From Flavobacterium beibuense (GTDB lineage: Bacteria; Bacteroidota; Bacteroidia; Flavobacteriales; Flavobacteriaceae): a DNA stretch of 64,000 nt. The position numbers were made by a program, and so were the translations under genes. Of the stretch, positions 26,565-36,205 are shown one piece after another. The stretch is from contig NZ_JUIW01000003.1 of assembly GCF_004151245.1 (NCBI RefSeq), positions 124,001-188,000 on the forward strand, in the 5' to 3' direction. The stretch's first letter is position 1. Each line of letters begins with the position of its first letter. The notes below the pieces were generated by a model. That model did no database searches, was not told where the DNA came from, and worked only from the letters and a program-made list of their open reading frames with translations.

Positions 26565-27268
26565 TGAAGAGCTTACTTAAAACAGCTGTTGCCGCATTAT
26601 TATTTAGCGTTCCTTCTTTTGCTCAGGCGGTAAAAGAAGGTTCGTTTAATGTTAAGATTCAGCATGAAAAACAGTTGGATTATTTATTATACGAACCGGA
26701 AGATACTAAAGAGGAGAAACCGCTTATAATATTCCTTCACGGTTCGGGAGAAAGAGGTAATGACCTCGAAAAAGTAAAGGTTCACGGACCTTTAAAATAC
26801 TTGAAAGACCATAAGCTGGATGCTTATGTGTTAGCACCACAGTGCCCAAGTGACCAGTATTGGGACTCAGAAGTACTGTATAAACTGATTCAAAAGGTTC
26901 AAAAGATAAACAATATAGACAGCAGCCGAATTTATCTTACCGGACTTAGCATGGGGGGCTGGGGAGCATGGAACCTGGCTTTTTCACATCCTGATATGTT
27001 TGCGGCACTTGTACCTATAGCCGGATTTGTAGACAGGGTACCTATGATAGAAAACTGTAAGATAAAAGATATACCAACACGCATTTTTCATGGTTTGCTG
27101 GATGATGTGGTAGATGTAAGTTATTCAATGGATATTTATAAAAAGCTTAAAACCTGCAGTAAGGATATAGAGCTTACCATTTTTGACGATGCTAACCACG
27201 ATAGCTGGACAAGGGTATATGATAACCCTGAAATTTATGAATGGATGTTAAAGCAGCAAAAGCAATAG
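26564..27268 (+). CDS. Alpha/beta-hydrolase esterase of PUL 1
   Basis: This 234-aa secreted protein has a signal peptide ending FAQA. The catalytic serine is in GLSMGGWGAW (about residues 128-137), the acid is probably in FHGLLDDVVD, and the histidine is in DDANHDSW near the C-terminus. This is the dienelactone-hydrolase/PHB-depolymerase-like esterase type found in many PULs, where it may remove acyl substituents such as succinyl or acetyl groups. The start overlaps the GH144 stop by one base, indicating coupled translation. The natural substrate is unknown. Confidence 0.8.
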   Translation: MKSLLKTAVAALLFSVPSFAQAVKEGSFNVKIQHEKQLDYLLYEPEDTKEEKPLIIFLHGSGERGNDLEKVKVHGPLKYLKDHKLDAYVLAPQCPSDQYWDSEVLYKLIQKVQKINNIDSSRIYLTGLSMGGWGAWNLAFSHPDMFAALVPIAGFVDRVPMIENCKIKDIPTRIFHGLLDDVVDVSYSMDIYKKLKTCSKDIELTIFDDANHDSWTRVYDNPEIYEWMLKQQKQ

Positions 27269-27311
27269 CAGCTGATTAATGTTGAAAGGATTCAATTTAC
27301 ATTACAATAAA

Positions 27312-29555
27312 ATGAAATACACTAAAACCGCACTATTTTTATTAGCTTTCTCGCTAAGTGTACACGCACAAAAAGGGAAAAACGACAAAAAAATTAAACC
27401 CCGTGAAGAGTTTGTAACAGAACTTATGGGGAAAATGACCATTGACGAAAAAATAGGTCAGTTGGTTCAGTTTACTGCCGATGGTACCATTACTGGTCCT
27501 AAAAGCGGTAACAACTTTATAGATGAAATTAAAAAAGGTAATGTAGGTTCTATACTTAATGCCACAGGTGTTGAGTACACAAGAAAACTACAAAAACTTA
27601 ATATGGATAACTCAAGGCTTAAAATTCCTTTGCTTTTTGGTTATGATGTTATCCACGGATACAGAACAATATTCCCTATTACATTAGGGGAGGCTGCCAG
27701 CTGGGATTTAAAAGCGGCAGAGCTTTCTGCAAGAATTGCTGCAGAGGAAGCAGCAGCATCCGGTGTGCACTGGACATTTGCACCAATGGTAGATATTTCA
27801 CGTGATCCAAGATGGGGCCGTGTGTCTGAAGGATCGGGTGAGGATACTTACCTGGGGTCTAAACTGGCTTTTGCAAGAGTAAGAGGTTTTCAGGGTAACG
27901 ACCTAATGTCTCTGGGTACTATACTTGCATGTACTAAGCACTTTGCTGCTTATGGTGCTGCCGAAGCAGGCCGTGATTATAATACTGTAGATATGAGTGA
28001 AAGGGTGCTTAGGGAAACTTATTTGCCACCATTTAAAGCTACGGTTGATGCAGGTGTAAGAACTTTTATGACATCGTTTAATGAAATATCAGGAGTTCCT
28101 TCTACAGGTAGTAAGTTCCTTGTAAACGGTGTTCTTAAAACCGAATGGAGCTTTGATGGTTTTGTAGTAACCGATTATACAGGTATCAACGAAATGGTAC
28201 CTCACGGATATGCTAAAGACAACCAGCATGCCGGCGAGCTTGCCCTTACAGCAGGTGTTGATATGGATATGGTAGGCGGAGTTTACCTAAAAAACCTTAA
28301 AAAATCGCTTGACGAAGGTAAAGTTACTATCGCGCAAATTGATGATGCCTGTCGTAGAATACTGGAAGCAAAATATGATTTAGGTCTTTTTCACGATCCT
28401 TACCGTTATAACGATGAGAAAAGGGAAAAAGCAACCATAACTAAAAAAGAATACCTTGATGCAGCACTAGATATTGCAAACAAATCAATGGTGTTACTTA
28501 AAAATGACAGCAATGTACTTCCGCTTAAAAAAGACCAAAAAGTAGCTTTCGTTGGTCCCCTAATAAGCGATGAGTGGAATATTATAGGTTCATGGGCTGC
28601 AACAGGAGACCGTTACGGTTTTGCAGTAAGCCTTCAGGAAGGTGTAAACAACCTGATCCAAGATAAAAGTAAAGTAAGCTTTGAAAAAGGTGTTGAAATT
28701 CTTAAGGATGACAGAAGCATGATGGCTAAGGCTATTGAAAGCGCCCGTAATGCCGATGTTATTGTGGCTGTAATGGGTGAATTTGAAAATATGACTGGTG
28801 AGGCCGCATCCCGTACCAACATCGATTTACCGGGTATACAGAAGGAGTTTCTTGCTGAACTGAAAAAACTAAACAAACCAATTGTACTTGTATTATTAAA
28901 CGGAAGGCCGTTAACCCTTACTTGGGAGAATGATAATATGGATGCCATTCTTGAAGCTTGGTGGCCGGGTACTATGGGTGGAGATGCTATTGCACAAACA
29001 CTTTATGGTGTGAGCAACCCTAGTGGTAAACTACCTATGACGTTCCCTCGTAATGTAGGTCAGGTGCCTCTTTACTACAATCATAAAAATACTGGAAGGC
29101 CATACCTTGGTAAAACCGATCCTGAGCAGAAATACAAATCAAGATATATTGACGTAGACAACAGCCCGTTATATCCGTTTGGTTACGGTTTAAGTTATAC
29201 TACTTTCAGTTATTCTAATTTAAAACTGTCTTCAGATAGAATCAACTTTACCGATAAGCTGAAAATCAGCGTTGAAGTTGCCAATACAGGTAACTACGAT
29301 GGGGAAGAGGTTGTACAACTTTATATTCAGGATAAGGTAGGTACGGTAACACGTCCGGTAAGGGAACTGAAAGGCTTTGAGAAGATAGCTCTTAAAAAAG
29401 GCGAAAAGAAAACTGTAGAGTTTGAAATCTCGGCAGAAGACCTTCGTTTTTACAATATAGATATGGACTTTGTTGCAGAACCGGGCGATTTTGAAGTATT
29501 CGTTGGCGGAAGCTCTGCAACTGAAATGAATAATAAATTTGTGTTAGTTAGGTAA
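27312..29555 (+). CDS. GH3 beta-glucosidase of PUL 1
   Basis: From the ATG at 27312 (clean signal peptide MKYTKTALFLLAFSLSVHAQ) the enzyme is 747 aa; an ATG at 27279 would give an odd 11-residue extension. It has the GH3 N-terminal TIM barrel with KHFAAYGAAEAGRDYN and the nucleophile aspartate in FVVTDYTG (about residue 286). The C-terminal domain has MGEFENMTGEAASR (acid/base glutamate, near 495), and a fibronectin-like tail follows. In beta-1,2-glucan loci of Bacteroides a GH3 of this type cleaves sophoro-oligosaccharides to glucose; the specificity here is inferred. Confidence 0.93.
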   Translation: MKYTKTALFLLAFSLSVHAQKGKNDKKIKPREEFVTELMGKMTIDEKIGQLVQFTADGTITGPKSGNNFIDEIKKGNVGSILNATGVEYTRKLQKLNMDNSRLKIPLLFGYDVIHGYRTIFPITLGEAASWDLKAAELSARIAAEEAAASGVHWTFAPMVDISRDPRWGRVSEGSGEDTYLGSKLAFARVRGFQGNDLMSLGTILACTKHFAAYGAAEAGRDYNTVDMSERVLRETYLPPFKATVDAGVRTFMTSFNEISGVPSTGSKFLVNGVLKTEWSFDGFVVTDYTGINEMVPHGYAKDNQHAGELALTAGVDMDMVGGVYLKNLKKSLDEGKVTIAQIDDACRRILEAKYDLGLFHDPYRYNDEKREKATITKKEYLDAALDIANKSMVLLKNDSNVLPLKKDQKVAFVGPLISDEWNIIGSWAATGDRYGFAVSLQEGVNNLIQDKSKVSFEKGVEILKDDRSMMAKAIESARNADVIVAVMGEFENMTGEAASRTNIDLPGIQKEFLAELKKLNKPIVLVLLNGRPLTLTWENDNMDAILEAWWPGTMGGDAIAQTLYGVSNPSGKLPMTFPRNVGQVPLYYNHKNTGRPYLGKTDPEQKYKSRYIDVDNSPLYPFGYGLSYTTFSYSNLKLSSDRINFTDKLKISVEVANTGNYDGEEVVQLYIQDKVGTVTRPVRELKGFEKIALKKGEKKTVEFEISAEDLRFYNIDMDFVAEPGDFEVFVGGSSATEMNNKFVLVR

Positions 29556-29580
29556 TTTGGAAATTGTTTTTTGCTTAACA

Positions 29581-29610
29581 AAAAGGCTGCCCTAAGTGGC
29601 AGCCTTTTAA
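29581..29610. terminator. Bidirectional terminator, PUL 1 and gasdermin-like gene
   Basis: AAAAGGCTGCC (29581-29591) pairs with GGCAGCCTTTT (29598-29608). The stem has T runs when read in either direction and lies between the convergent GH3 and gasdermin-like genes. Confidence 0.85.
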
Positions 29611-29630
29611 TTGTATTATAGTTACGTTCT

Positions 29631-30332
29631 TTAAAAAAAATTTCTGTTATCGCCTATCAGGTTAAGGTTACTAAACTTACCCCTGTCAAAATCTATCCTG
29701 CTGGCTTTAACCGCTATCGGGAAATGCATGTTTGCCGAAGAGGTCATTTTAAGCACATTCTGTCCCATTTTAGAGAAGTCCAGATTGCCCTGCCCCGCGT
29801 TATTAAGCTTAATTAGCAATTCGCTGTCAAGCGTAAAATCGGTTTCAATCTCTACAATAAGGTTTTTAGCAAAAATTGCTCCCGTAATTAAAAGGATGTT
29901 ATTGCGGTTGGCATTTTTTAAAAGGATAGGGTTAGGATGAACAAAATCGGCTGAAGACAGGTAATTGATAATGTTACCTATGGCATACTCTTTTGTGATG
30001 GAGTTATCATAACTGATAGTTACCTTATAGCCTGACTGTATTTTAGCAGACACATTAAAAGCGCCAAGGCCTAATGATTTTAAAATATCTTCCAGCAATG
30101 TGATTCCTATATTAAAGCTATAGTCATTTTTTGTGCTGGAGTTTACCGTAAGTGCATCGGTAGTTATTTCATTCAGCTCAACATCGCTTTTAAAAGCGTG
30201 GTCAATCGATTCATAATACAGTTCAGCTTCATCAAAGCTTCGTTTAAGCCAAAGCTGTAAAGGTTTATGGTTTCTAACAGGGCCTTCAATTAAATCGTAG
30301 CCCAAATCGCGTAATGTTTTGGTAAGATTCAT
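29631..30332 (-). CDS. Gasdermin-like pore-forming protein (bGSDM candidate)
   Basis: This 233-aa protein has no signal peptide, no obvious membrane helix and no cysteine. Its N-terminus (TLRDLGYDLIEGPVRNHKPLQLWLK) fits bacterial gasdermins as I remember them: short helix, GY-x-(V/L), P, then (K/R)PLQ(L/V). Later segments also fit: SFNIGITLLEDILKSLGLG, INYLSSADFVHPNP, LLITGAIFAKNLIVEIE and a C-terminal SANMHFPIAVKASRIDF strand. The last 20 residues could be the short autoinhibitory tail that a protease removes. It differs from known bacterial gasdermins in lacking an N-terminal cysteine for acylation and a neighbouring protease gene. It stands alone and converges with the PUL 1 GH3. The call rests on memory of family patterns. 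Confidence 0.6.
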   Translation of the reverse strand: MNLTKTLRDLGYDLIEGPVRNHKPLQLWLKRSFDEAELYYESIDHAFKSDVELNEITTDALTVNSSTKNDYSFNIGITLLEDILKSLGLGAFNVSAKIQSGYKVTISYDNSITKEYAIGNIINYLSSADFVHPNPILLKNANRNNILLITGAIFAKNLIVEIETDFTLDSELLIKLNNAGQGNLDFSKMGQNVLKMTSSANMHFPIAVKASRIDFDRGKFSNLNLIGDNRNFF

Positions 30333-30823
30333 AGTTGTTTGGTTTTTATGCTTACTGTATGATGATATACAGCAGGGTTGGATGCATTTGTAAAATTACA
30401 TATTGCTTTTAAAAAGCCTTAATGAAAAGTATTTTTTTTAAATAACGCCTCAAAACTGAATAAGGTATTTATAGCATCACATTTTTGACGCCTGCTTTTA
30501 TCGTGTTAACGAAAACCTTTGAATTTATCAATTCTGCATTTTATGTAGTATTATGCGGTATAATTTTAAGGGACTGGTCAAAAATTAATACAATTTTTAG
30601 CAGATTCATTTAGTATGGTACAACCTCTTATATGTATATTTATGAAATTTTTAACTGACGAAAATTTACGCTGTTCCTTACAGTTTAATAAGAACAGTTT
30701 TAACCGGCTTCCGGCATATCCTTTATCCATAGAAGAGTTTACCGCTTAGTTTTAAGTATCACGGTTGTTCTTCGGCACCGGGAAAGGAGCAGCCGTTAAT
30801 TTAATTCCGGTTAATTAGTAAAC
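30333..30823. other. Long divergent intergenic region before GH43-like gene
   Basis: This 491-bp region holds no gene and must contain promoters for the gasdermin-like gene (minus) and the GH43-like gene (plus). Near the GH43 start, CGGTTGTTC (30762-30770) can pair with GAGCAGCCG (30787-30795) with two G-U pairs, giving a 9-bp leader hairpin about 29 nt before the ATG. The rest is AT-rich, and I see no clear riboswitch. Confidence 0.4.
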
Positions 30824-32584
30824 ATGAAGAAATTAGTAGCATTAGTTAGTACATTATTACTCACAATAGCTGGTTACAGCCAGCAAACTACTTACTGTAA
30901 TCCTGTAAATGTAGATTACGGATATTGCCCTATTCCTAATTTTGTGCAGCAGGGTAAGCACCGTGCTACTGCCGATCCCGTTATTACATACTTTAAAGGC
31001 GAATATTATCTTTTTTCTACAAACCAATGGGGGTACTGGCACAGTAAAGACATGGTTGACTGGAAATTTATATCACGTAAATTTTTAAGGCCTGAGCATA
31101 AGGTGTATGATGAGCTTTGTGCACCATCGGTGTCTTTTGTTAACGATACCATGCTGGTAGTAGGTTCTACACACGGAAAAGAATTTCCTATATGGATGAG
31201 TACAAAACCTGCTGTGGACGACTGGAAAGAACTGGTATATAAGTTTGAAGCCGGTGCTTGGGATCCGCAGATATTTTGGGATAAGGATACTGATGAGGTA
31301 TACCTTTATTATGGTTCCAGTAACCTGTACCCGATATATGGTGTAAAGCTTAATAGAAAAACGTTCCAGCCAGAAGGTAACGTTATACCGCTTATAGCCC
31401 TTAATGACGACGAACACGGATGGGAGCGTTTTGGCGAATACAATGACAATACTTTTATGCAACCGTTTATGGAAGGTGCTTTTATGACCAAACATAACGG
31501 TAAATACTATTTGCAGTATGGTGCTTCTGGTACTGAGTTTAGCGGATATGCCGACGGTGTATTTGTAAGCGACAAACCACTTGGTCCATTTGAATACCAG
31601 TCGTTCAATCCGTTTTCATACAAACCGGGAGGTTTTGCAAGGGGAGCAGGGCATGGAGGTACATATCAGGATGTTAATAACGATTACTGGCATGTTTCTA
31701 CTATAGTAATTTCTACAAAAAACAATTTTGAAAGACGTATAGGTATATGGCCGGCAGGGTTTGATAAGGATGGTGTAATGTACTCTAATACTGCCTATGG
31801 CGATTATCCTACCTATTTACCGGCTCAGCATAAAGGCCATACAGGCCTTAATTCGTTTACAGGATGGATGCTGCTTAACTACAACAAGCCTGTACAGGTA
31901 TCTTCTACCTTTGGAGGTTTTCAGCCTAATTATGCCGTTAATGAGGATATTAAAACATACTGGAGTGCAAAAACAGCAGACAAAGGCGAGTATATCATTA
32001 CCGATTTAGGAGAGAAAAGCACAATAAATGCAATTCAGATAAATTATGCCGATCAGGATGTGGATATAATGGGTAAACCGGAAACCACTACAGGGCATAA
32101 ATATATTATATATGCTTCAAACGATGGTAAAAAATGGAGTATACTTGCAGATAAAAGCAAAAATACCAAAGATGTACCTCACGATTACATTCAGCTTGAA
32201 AAGCCTGCTACGGCAAGATATATTAAGCTGGAGAACATACAAATGCCAACAGGTAAATTTGCCATTAGCGGTTTAAGGGTTTTTGGTAAAGGTAACGGTG
32301 AAAAACCGGGTGCTGTACAAAACTTTGCCCCCCTTAGGTCTGCACCAAGAAAAAAAGGGGAGAGGAGAAACGTATGGTTCAAATGGCAGCAGGAACCTAA
32401 TGCCGATGGTTATGTTATATACTTTGGCAAATCGCCTGATAAAATGTATGGTTCAATTATGGTTTATGGTAAAAATGAGTTTTACTTTGCAGGCCTGGAT
32501 AAAACAGACGCATATTATTTTCAGATAGAAGCATTCAATAACAACGGAATTGGTCCACGTACCGAGATCAAAAAATCCGAATAA
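30824..32584 (+). CDS. GH43-like enzyme with F5/8-type and Fn3-like domains
   Basis: This 586-aa secreted protein has a signal peptide ending GYSQ. The N-terminal five-blade propeller (about 25-340) shows three acidic residues of the GH43 type: D in RATADPVITYF, D in AWDPQIFWD and E in FMEGAFMTKHNGKYYL. An F5/8 type C (CBM32-like) domain follows (about 355-490, with YIKLENIQMPTGKFAISGL), then an Fn3-like end. Exact subfamily and substrate are not determined. It is probably translated from one transcript with the MFS transporter 24 bp downstream and may extend PUL 1. Confidence 0.82.
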   Translation: MKKLVALVSTLLLTIAGYSQQTTYCNPVNVDYGYCPIPNFVQQGKHRATADPVITYFKGEYYLFSTNQWGYWHSKDMVDWKFISRKFLRPEHKVYDELCAPSVSFVNDTMLVVGSTHGKEFPIWMSTKPAVDDWKELVYKFEAGAWDPQIFWDKDTDEVYLYYGSSNLYPIYGVKLNRKTFQPEGNVIPLIALNDDEHGWERFGEYNDNTFMQPFMEGAFMTKHNGKYYLQYGASGTEFSGYADGVFVSDKPLGPFEYQSFNPFSYKPGGFARGAGHGGTYQDVNNDYWHVSTIVISTKNNFERRIGIWPAGFDKDGVMYSNTAYGDYPTYLPAQHKGHTGLNSFTGWMLLNYNKPVQVSSTFGGFQPNYAVNEDIKTYWSAKTADKGEYIITDLGEKSTINAIQINYADQDVDIMGKPETTTGHKYIIYASNDGKKWSILADKSKNTKDVPHDYIQLEKPATARYIKLENIQMPTGKFAISGLRVFGKGNGEKPGAVQNFAPLRSAPRKKGERRNVWFKWQQEPNADGYVIYFGKSPDKMYGSIMVYGKNEFYFAGLDKTDAYYFQIEAFNNNGIGPRTEIKKSE

Positions 32585-32608
32585 CAACTATTAATAATAA
32601 GTAAATTT

Positions 32609-34273
32609 ATGAGTTCAGAACAACAAACAAAAACCAATAATCCAGCGCTGTATACGTTAATTACAGTTTTCTTTTTCTGGGGTTTTATTGGTGCATCAAA
32701 CGGGGTTTTTATTCCCTTTTGTAAAGCAAAATTTGGTTTAGACCAATTTCAAAGTCAATTAATTGATTTTGCTTTTTATGGAGCATATTATATTGGCGCT
32801 ATTTTATTATTTGTTTTTAGTACGCTGGTTAAACGAGACATACTTAACAGTTGGGGCTTTAAAAAAGGTATTATCAACGGGTTAATAGTTAGTGCTGTAG
32901 GTGCCGTAGCTATGATATTCTCAGTTCAATCGGGAAATTATTTACTAATACTTGGTGCTTTGTTTATTGTTGCGCTTGGTTTTTCCCTTCAGCAAACTTC
33001 AGCTCAACCTTTTGCAGCCTCTTTAGGAGAGCCTCATACCGCATCAAACAGGCTTAATCTTGCAGGAGGTATAAATTCCCTGGGTACTACTATCGGTCCT
33101 ATTGTAGTTTCAATAGCTTTATTTGGAGTTGCAGCAGGGGTTAATATAGAAGAGTTTGCACAGCGTCCTGAATCACTAGATAAAATGGAAGTACTTTACA
33201 TGTTTGTAGGCGCTTTGTTTGTTATTGCCGCAGCATTGTTCTATTTCTCGAAAAAGCTTCCTTCGGGTAAGCTTGATGATACATTTGAACCTGCTAAAAA
33301 AGCAATGAATACGCTTTTAGGGATAACATTGCTACTTATAGCCATTTTTGGATACATCTTTTCAAGATATGAGGATCCTGAGTTTGTAACCCGTTTTGTT
33401 GAGAACAGGGAGCAGGACTTCTTAGGCTTAGGGTTAACTGTTGCTACTTTACTGATAGTAGTTTTAGGTCTTTTATTTGCTAATACTGCAGCAAGAAAAA
33501 AACCGGAAGGTTGGGGAGCTATGAGATATCCGCAGTTAGTTTTGGGTATGTTGGCAATCTTTACCTATGTAGGTGTAGAGGTAACTATACAAAGTAACCT
33601 TGGAGAACTTTTAGGTGAGCCTGCATTTGGTTCGTTAACAGGTTCTGCAATCGCTCCTTTTATATCAATGTATTGGGGAAGTTTAATGATAGGACGCTGG
33701 GCCGGAGCTATCTCAGTATTTAATCCGTCAAATAAAATGAGAAAAATACTTCTTATCGTAGTACCTTACCTTGCTTACGGTGTAGTATTAGTCGCAAATG
33801 CTATTTCAGGCCAGGATATCACTCCGCTATATGCATATGCTGCTATTATCCTTATACAGATAGGAGGATTCTTTATGGGCCAGGATCGTCCGGCAAGGAC
33901 ACTTATGATTTTTGGTTTCCTTGGTATGGCTGCAATGGTTATAGGTTTACTTACAGAAGGTAATACTGCAATTTATGCCTTTATGAGTGGTGGTTTATTC
34001 TGTAGTATTATGTGGCCTTCAATATTTGCTTTAGCAATTGCAGGTATAGGTAAATATACTTCACAAGGTTCAGCTTTCCTTGTTATGATGATTTTAGGAG
34101 GTGGTATTATCCCTCCGCTGCAAGGTAAAATTGCTGATATTATAGGTATTCATAATTCGTATTTTATTCCTGTACTTTGTTTTGCTTATCTTGCCTTTTA
34201 CGGGTTTAAAGTAATGCAGATATTAAAAGATCAGGGTATAGCTCATGAGGTTGAATTGGGAGATGCCCACTAA
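32609..34273 (+). CDS. Sugar MFS transporter (FucP/GluP-like)
   Basis: This 554-aa inner-membrane protein has about 12-14 hydrophobic helices. The opening [20 protein letters not shown], the [14 protein letters not shown] block and the second-half AGGIN and [14 protein letters not shown] motifs are typical of the FucP/NagP/GluP branch of the major facilitator superfamily. It is longer than the usual 410-450 aa, mainly because of an insert of extra hydrophobic segments around residues 225-305. It would import monosaccharides or small oligosaccharides released by the adjacent glycosidases. A terminator follows. Confidence 0.87.
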   Translation: MSSEQQTKTNNPALYTLITVFFFWGFIGASNGVFIPFCKAKFGLDQFQSQLIDFAFYGAYYIGAILLFVFSTLVKRDILNSWGFKKGIINGLIVSAVGAVAMIFSVQSGNYLLILGALFIVALGFSLQQTSAQPFAASLGEPHTASNRLNLAGGINSLGTTIGPIVVSIALFGVAAGVNIEEFAQRPESLDKMEVLYMFVGALFVIAAALFYFSKKLPSGKLDDTFEPAKKAMNTLLGITLLLIAIFGYIFSRYEDPEFVTRFVENREQDFLGLGLTVATLLIVVLGLLFANTAARKKPEGWGAMRYPQLVLGMLAIFTYVGVEVTIQSNLGELLGEPAFGSLTGSAIAPFISMYWGSLMIGRWAGAISVFNPSNKMRKILLIVVPYLAYGVVLVANAISGQDITPLYAYAAIILIQIGGFFMGQDRPARTLMIFGFLGMAAMVIGLLTEGNTAIYAFMSGGLFCSIMWPSIFALAIAGIGKYTSQGSAFLVMMILGGGIIPPLQGKIADIIGIHNSYFIPVLCFAYLAFYGFKVMQILKDQGIAHEVELGDAH

Positions 34274-34295
34274 AATATAAAACGCATTCTTATTT

Positions 34296-34326
34296 AAGCC
34301 CTGCCGTATGGCAGGGCTTTTTTTTT
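34296..34326 (+). terminator. Terminator after MFS gene
   Basis: AAGCCCTGCC, loop GTAT, GGCAGGGCTT forms a perfect 10-bp stem followed by T residues. Confidence 0.9.
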
Positions 34327-34369
34327 CATATGATGTTGACTATCTTTGGTCAACTAAAAAATATACTTT

Positions 34370-34762
34370 ATGAAAAGAATCCTGATTATTGCAATACTTG
34401 CTGTTGCTGTAAATGTAGTAGCCTGTAATGATAAAAAAACAGATGGTGCATCAAATGATGCAACTGATGTAACCGAAGTTGACAATACTACGGTTGTAAC
34501 ACCGGAGCCTTCAGCAAATGCCGAGACCAAAAGTGTTACCGTAAAAGGTATTGTTATAAAGGTTGAGCATGGTAAGGACGGGTACACGGCTAAAATTAAA
34601 GACGGGGACGGACAGTATTATTTTGTTACTGTTAGCAGGGCTAATCTTACCGAACCAAGTAATTACAGAGAGGTAAATGTTAATGATGAGATTACTGCAA
34701 GCGGTGAGCAATGGGAAATGAACGGAGAGGTTCATATCAAAGCAATCAGCGTAATCATATAA
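34370..34762 (+). CDS. Small lipoprotein, OB-like domain
   Basis: I do not recognise a named family. The 130-aa product has a lipoprotein signal with the cysteine in VNVVACNDKK (residue 19), a Thr/Asp-rich linker (about 20-52) and a compact beta-rich domain (about 53-130) with VKGIVIKVEHGKDGYTAKIK and ITASGEQWEMNGEVHIKAI, reminiscent of an OB-fold. It is likely anchored in the periplasm. It is monocistronic, flanked by terminators. Confidence 0.7.
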   Translation: MKRILIIAILAVAVNVVACNDKKTDGASNDATDVTEVDNTTVVTPEPSANAETKSVTVKGIVIKVEHGKDGYTAKIKDGDGQYYFVTVSRANLTEPSNYREVNVNDEITASGEQWEMNGEVHIKAISVII

Positions 34763-34765
34763 GTA

Positions 34766-34794
34766 AAAAGCCCCACTTTAAGCGGGGCTTTTTT
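34766..34794. terminator. Bidirectional terminator between lipoprotein and creD
   Basis: AAAAGCCCC (34766-34774) pairs with GGGGCTTTT (34784-34792). It lies immediately after the plus-strand lipoprotein and 3 bp from the end of the minus-strand creD gene. Confidence 0.85.
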
Positions 34795-34796
34795 AA

Positions 34797-36191
34797 TTAG
34801 GCATTTGCCGTTTGTGCAGTGCTGTTGTTCCAGTCTATTTTTCGGGAGAAATACATAATTGCCCCCAGTATCAGGAATAAACCAATGCTGCCCACAAGCA
34901 ATGCATAATCTTCAAGCTGTATTATTACATAGATAAAGGAGTAAAGTGCGCTGAGTGAAATGGCGATAAACAGCGGAAACTTTGCATTTTTAAGTATGGA
35001 TAGAGAATACAGCCCAATCATTACCACTACAGCTACAGCAGCTATTACATACCCTAACATAAAACTGCTGTGCTCTGTAATGGAAATAAGTAAGGTGTAG
35101 AACATAATAAGGGCAAGCCCTATCATGCCGTATTGAAAAATATGGATGCTTACTTTGCTTATTGTTTGGATAAGGAAGAAAACCAGGAATGTCAAGCCTA
35201 TAACCAGGAAGCCATACTTGGCAGCCCTTTCCGATTGCTGGTATTCATCTACAGGAATAATAAAACCTGTTTCAAATGTATAATCGCTAAGATTAGGTAG
35301 TGTACCAAAATACTGCTGTGTAAAAGGCCTGTTTAGGTAAGAAATACTCCAGTGAGCAGGAAAGCTTTGGCCTTCCACAGTACCGGTTTTAGGTAAAAAG
35401 TTTCCTTTAAAGCTTGGCGAATGCCAGTTAGAATTCATTGTGGCTTCAGTTTGTTTACCAATAGGTACTATACTTATGTTTTCACTACCATGATATTCAA
35501 TATCAAAGTTGAAAACAGTTTTTTCATCCTTAAATAATTCCCTTATATCCATTGGAGAAGTTTCAAGATCAGAAGTATTAGAGGCTGTACTTAATTGTGC
35601 AGTTGGTTCAAACGTAAGTGTTTTATCACCCACTTTTATATGCACACCACCCTGAATGCCTTTTATATTAGTAGTTCTTATCAATATTGTTGCCTGATCC
35701 CAGTTTATGTTTTGGGCATCAATTTTCTTAGAACTAAAATCAGGCAGGCTGTAGTTCCCTTTAAAGTTTAACTTAGATGTATATACTACAGATTTATATA
35801 TACTTCTCTTTTTGCTATCAGAATCTACATCTACATCTATATTACTTTTCAACTCATCAGGAAAGAAATAAGCATATTCCGTATAAGGAGTGCGTTCATA
35901 AGTCACCTGTTTGGTCTTTTCGTTTTCTACCCTTGTTTCATCATAAATTGTGTAAGGAACTTTAAGTATAGGGCCGTAAAACGATACGCTGCCACCCCAT
36001 TTCTGATTAATTTCTTCTACTACTTCTTTCTGTCTTTGTGAGCGTTCAAAAATGAGGCTTTTTACAAATTGTAACGGGATAAGTAATATAAGCGTAAGCA
36101 ATCCTACCATTATTATTTTTGCCGTGTTAGACTGAAAAAAGCCCTGAGGTTTTTGGGTATTTTCTGTTGTGTTTAGATTTTGTTCCATCAT
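34797..36191 (-). CDS. creD: CreD-family inner-membrane protein
   Basis: This 464-aa protein has an N-terminal transmembrane helix (about 27-47), a large periplasmic domain and five or more helices in the C-terminal third. The segments KWGGSVSFYGPILKVPY and FLPKTGTVEGQSFPAHWSISYLNRPF are characteristic of CreD. In enterobacteria CreD is an inner-membrane protein of the CreBC regulon linked to beta-lactam and envelope stress; no creBC lies here. It is the last gene of a minus-strand cluster, 14 bp after a small membrane protein. Two consecutive ATG codons make the start ambiguous by one residue. Confidence 0.88.
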   Translation of the reverse strand: MMEQNLNTTENTQKPQGFFQSNTAKIIMVGLLTLILLIPLQFVKSLIFERSQRQKEVVEEINQKWGGSVSFYGPILKVPYTIYDETRVENEKTKQVTYERTPYTEYAYFFPDELKSNIDVDVDSDSKKRSIYKSVVYTSKLNFKGNYSLPDFSSKKIDAQNINWDQATILIRTTNIKGIQGGVHIKVGDKTLTFEPTAQLSTASNTSDLETSPMDIRELFKDEKTVFNFDIEYHGSENISIVPIGKQTEATMNSNWHSPSFKGNFLPKTGTVEGQSFPAHWSISYLNRPFTQQYFGTLPNLSDYTFETGFIIPVDEYQQSERAAKYGFLVIGLTFLVFFLIQTISKVSIHIFQYGMIGLALIMFYTLLISITEHSSFMLGYVIAAVAVVVMIGLYSLSILKNAKFPLFIAISLSALYSFIYVIIQLEDYALLVGSIGLFLILGAIMYFSRKIDWNNSTAQTANA

Positions 36192-36205
36192 TATTTTATT
36201 TAGGG

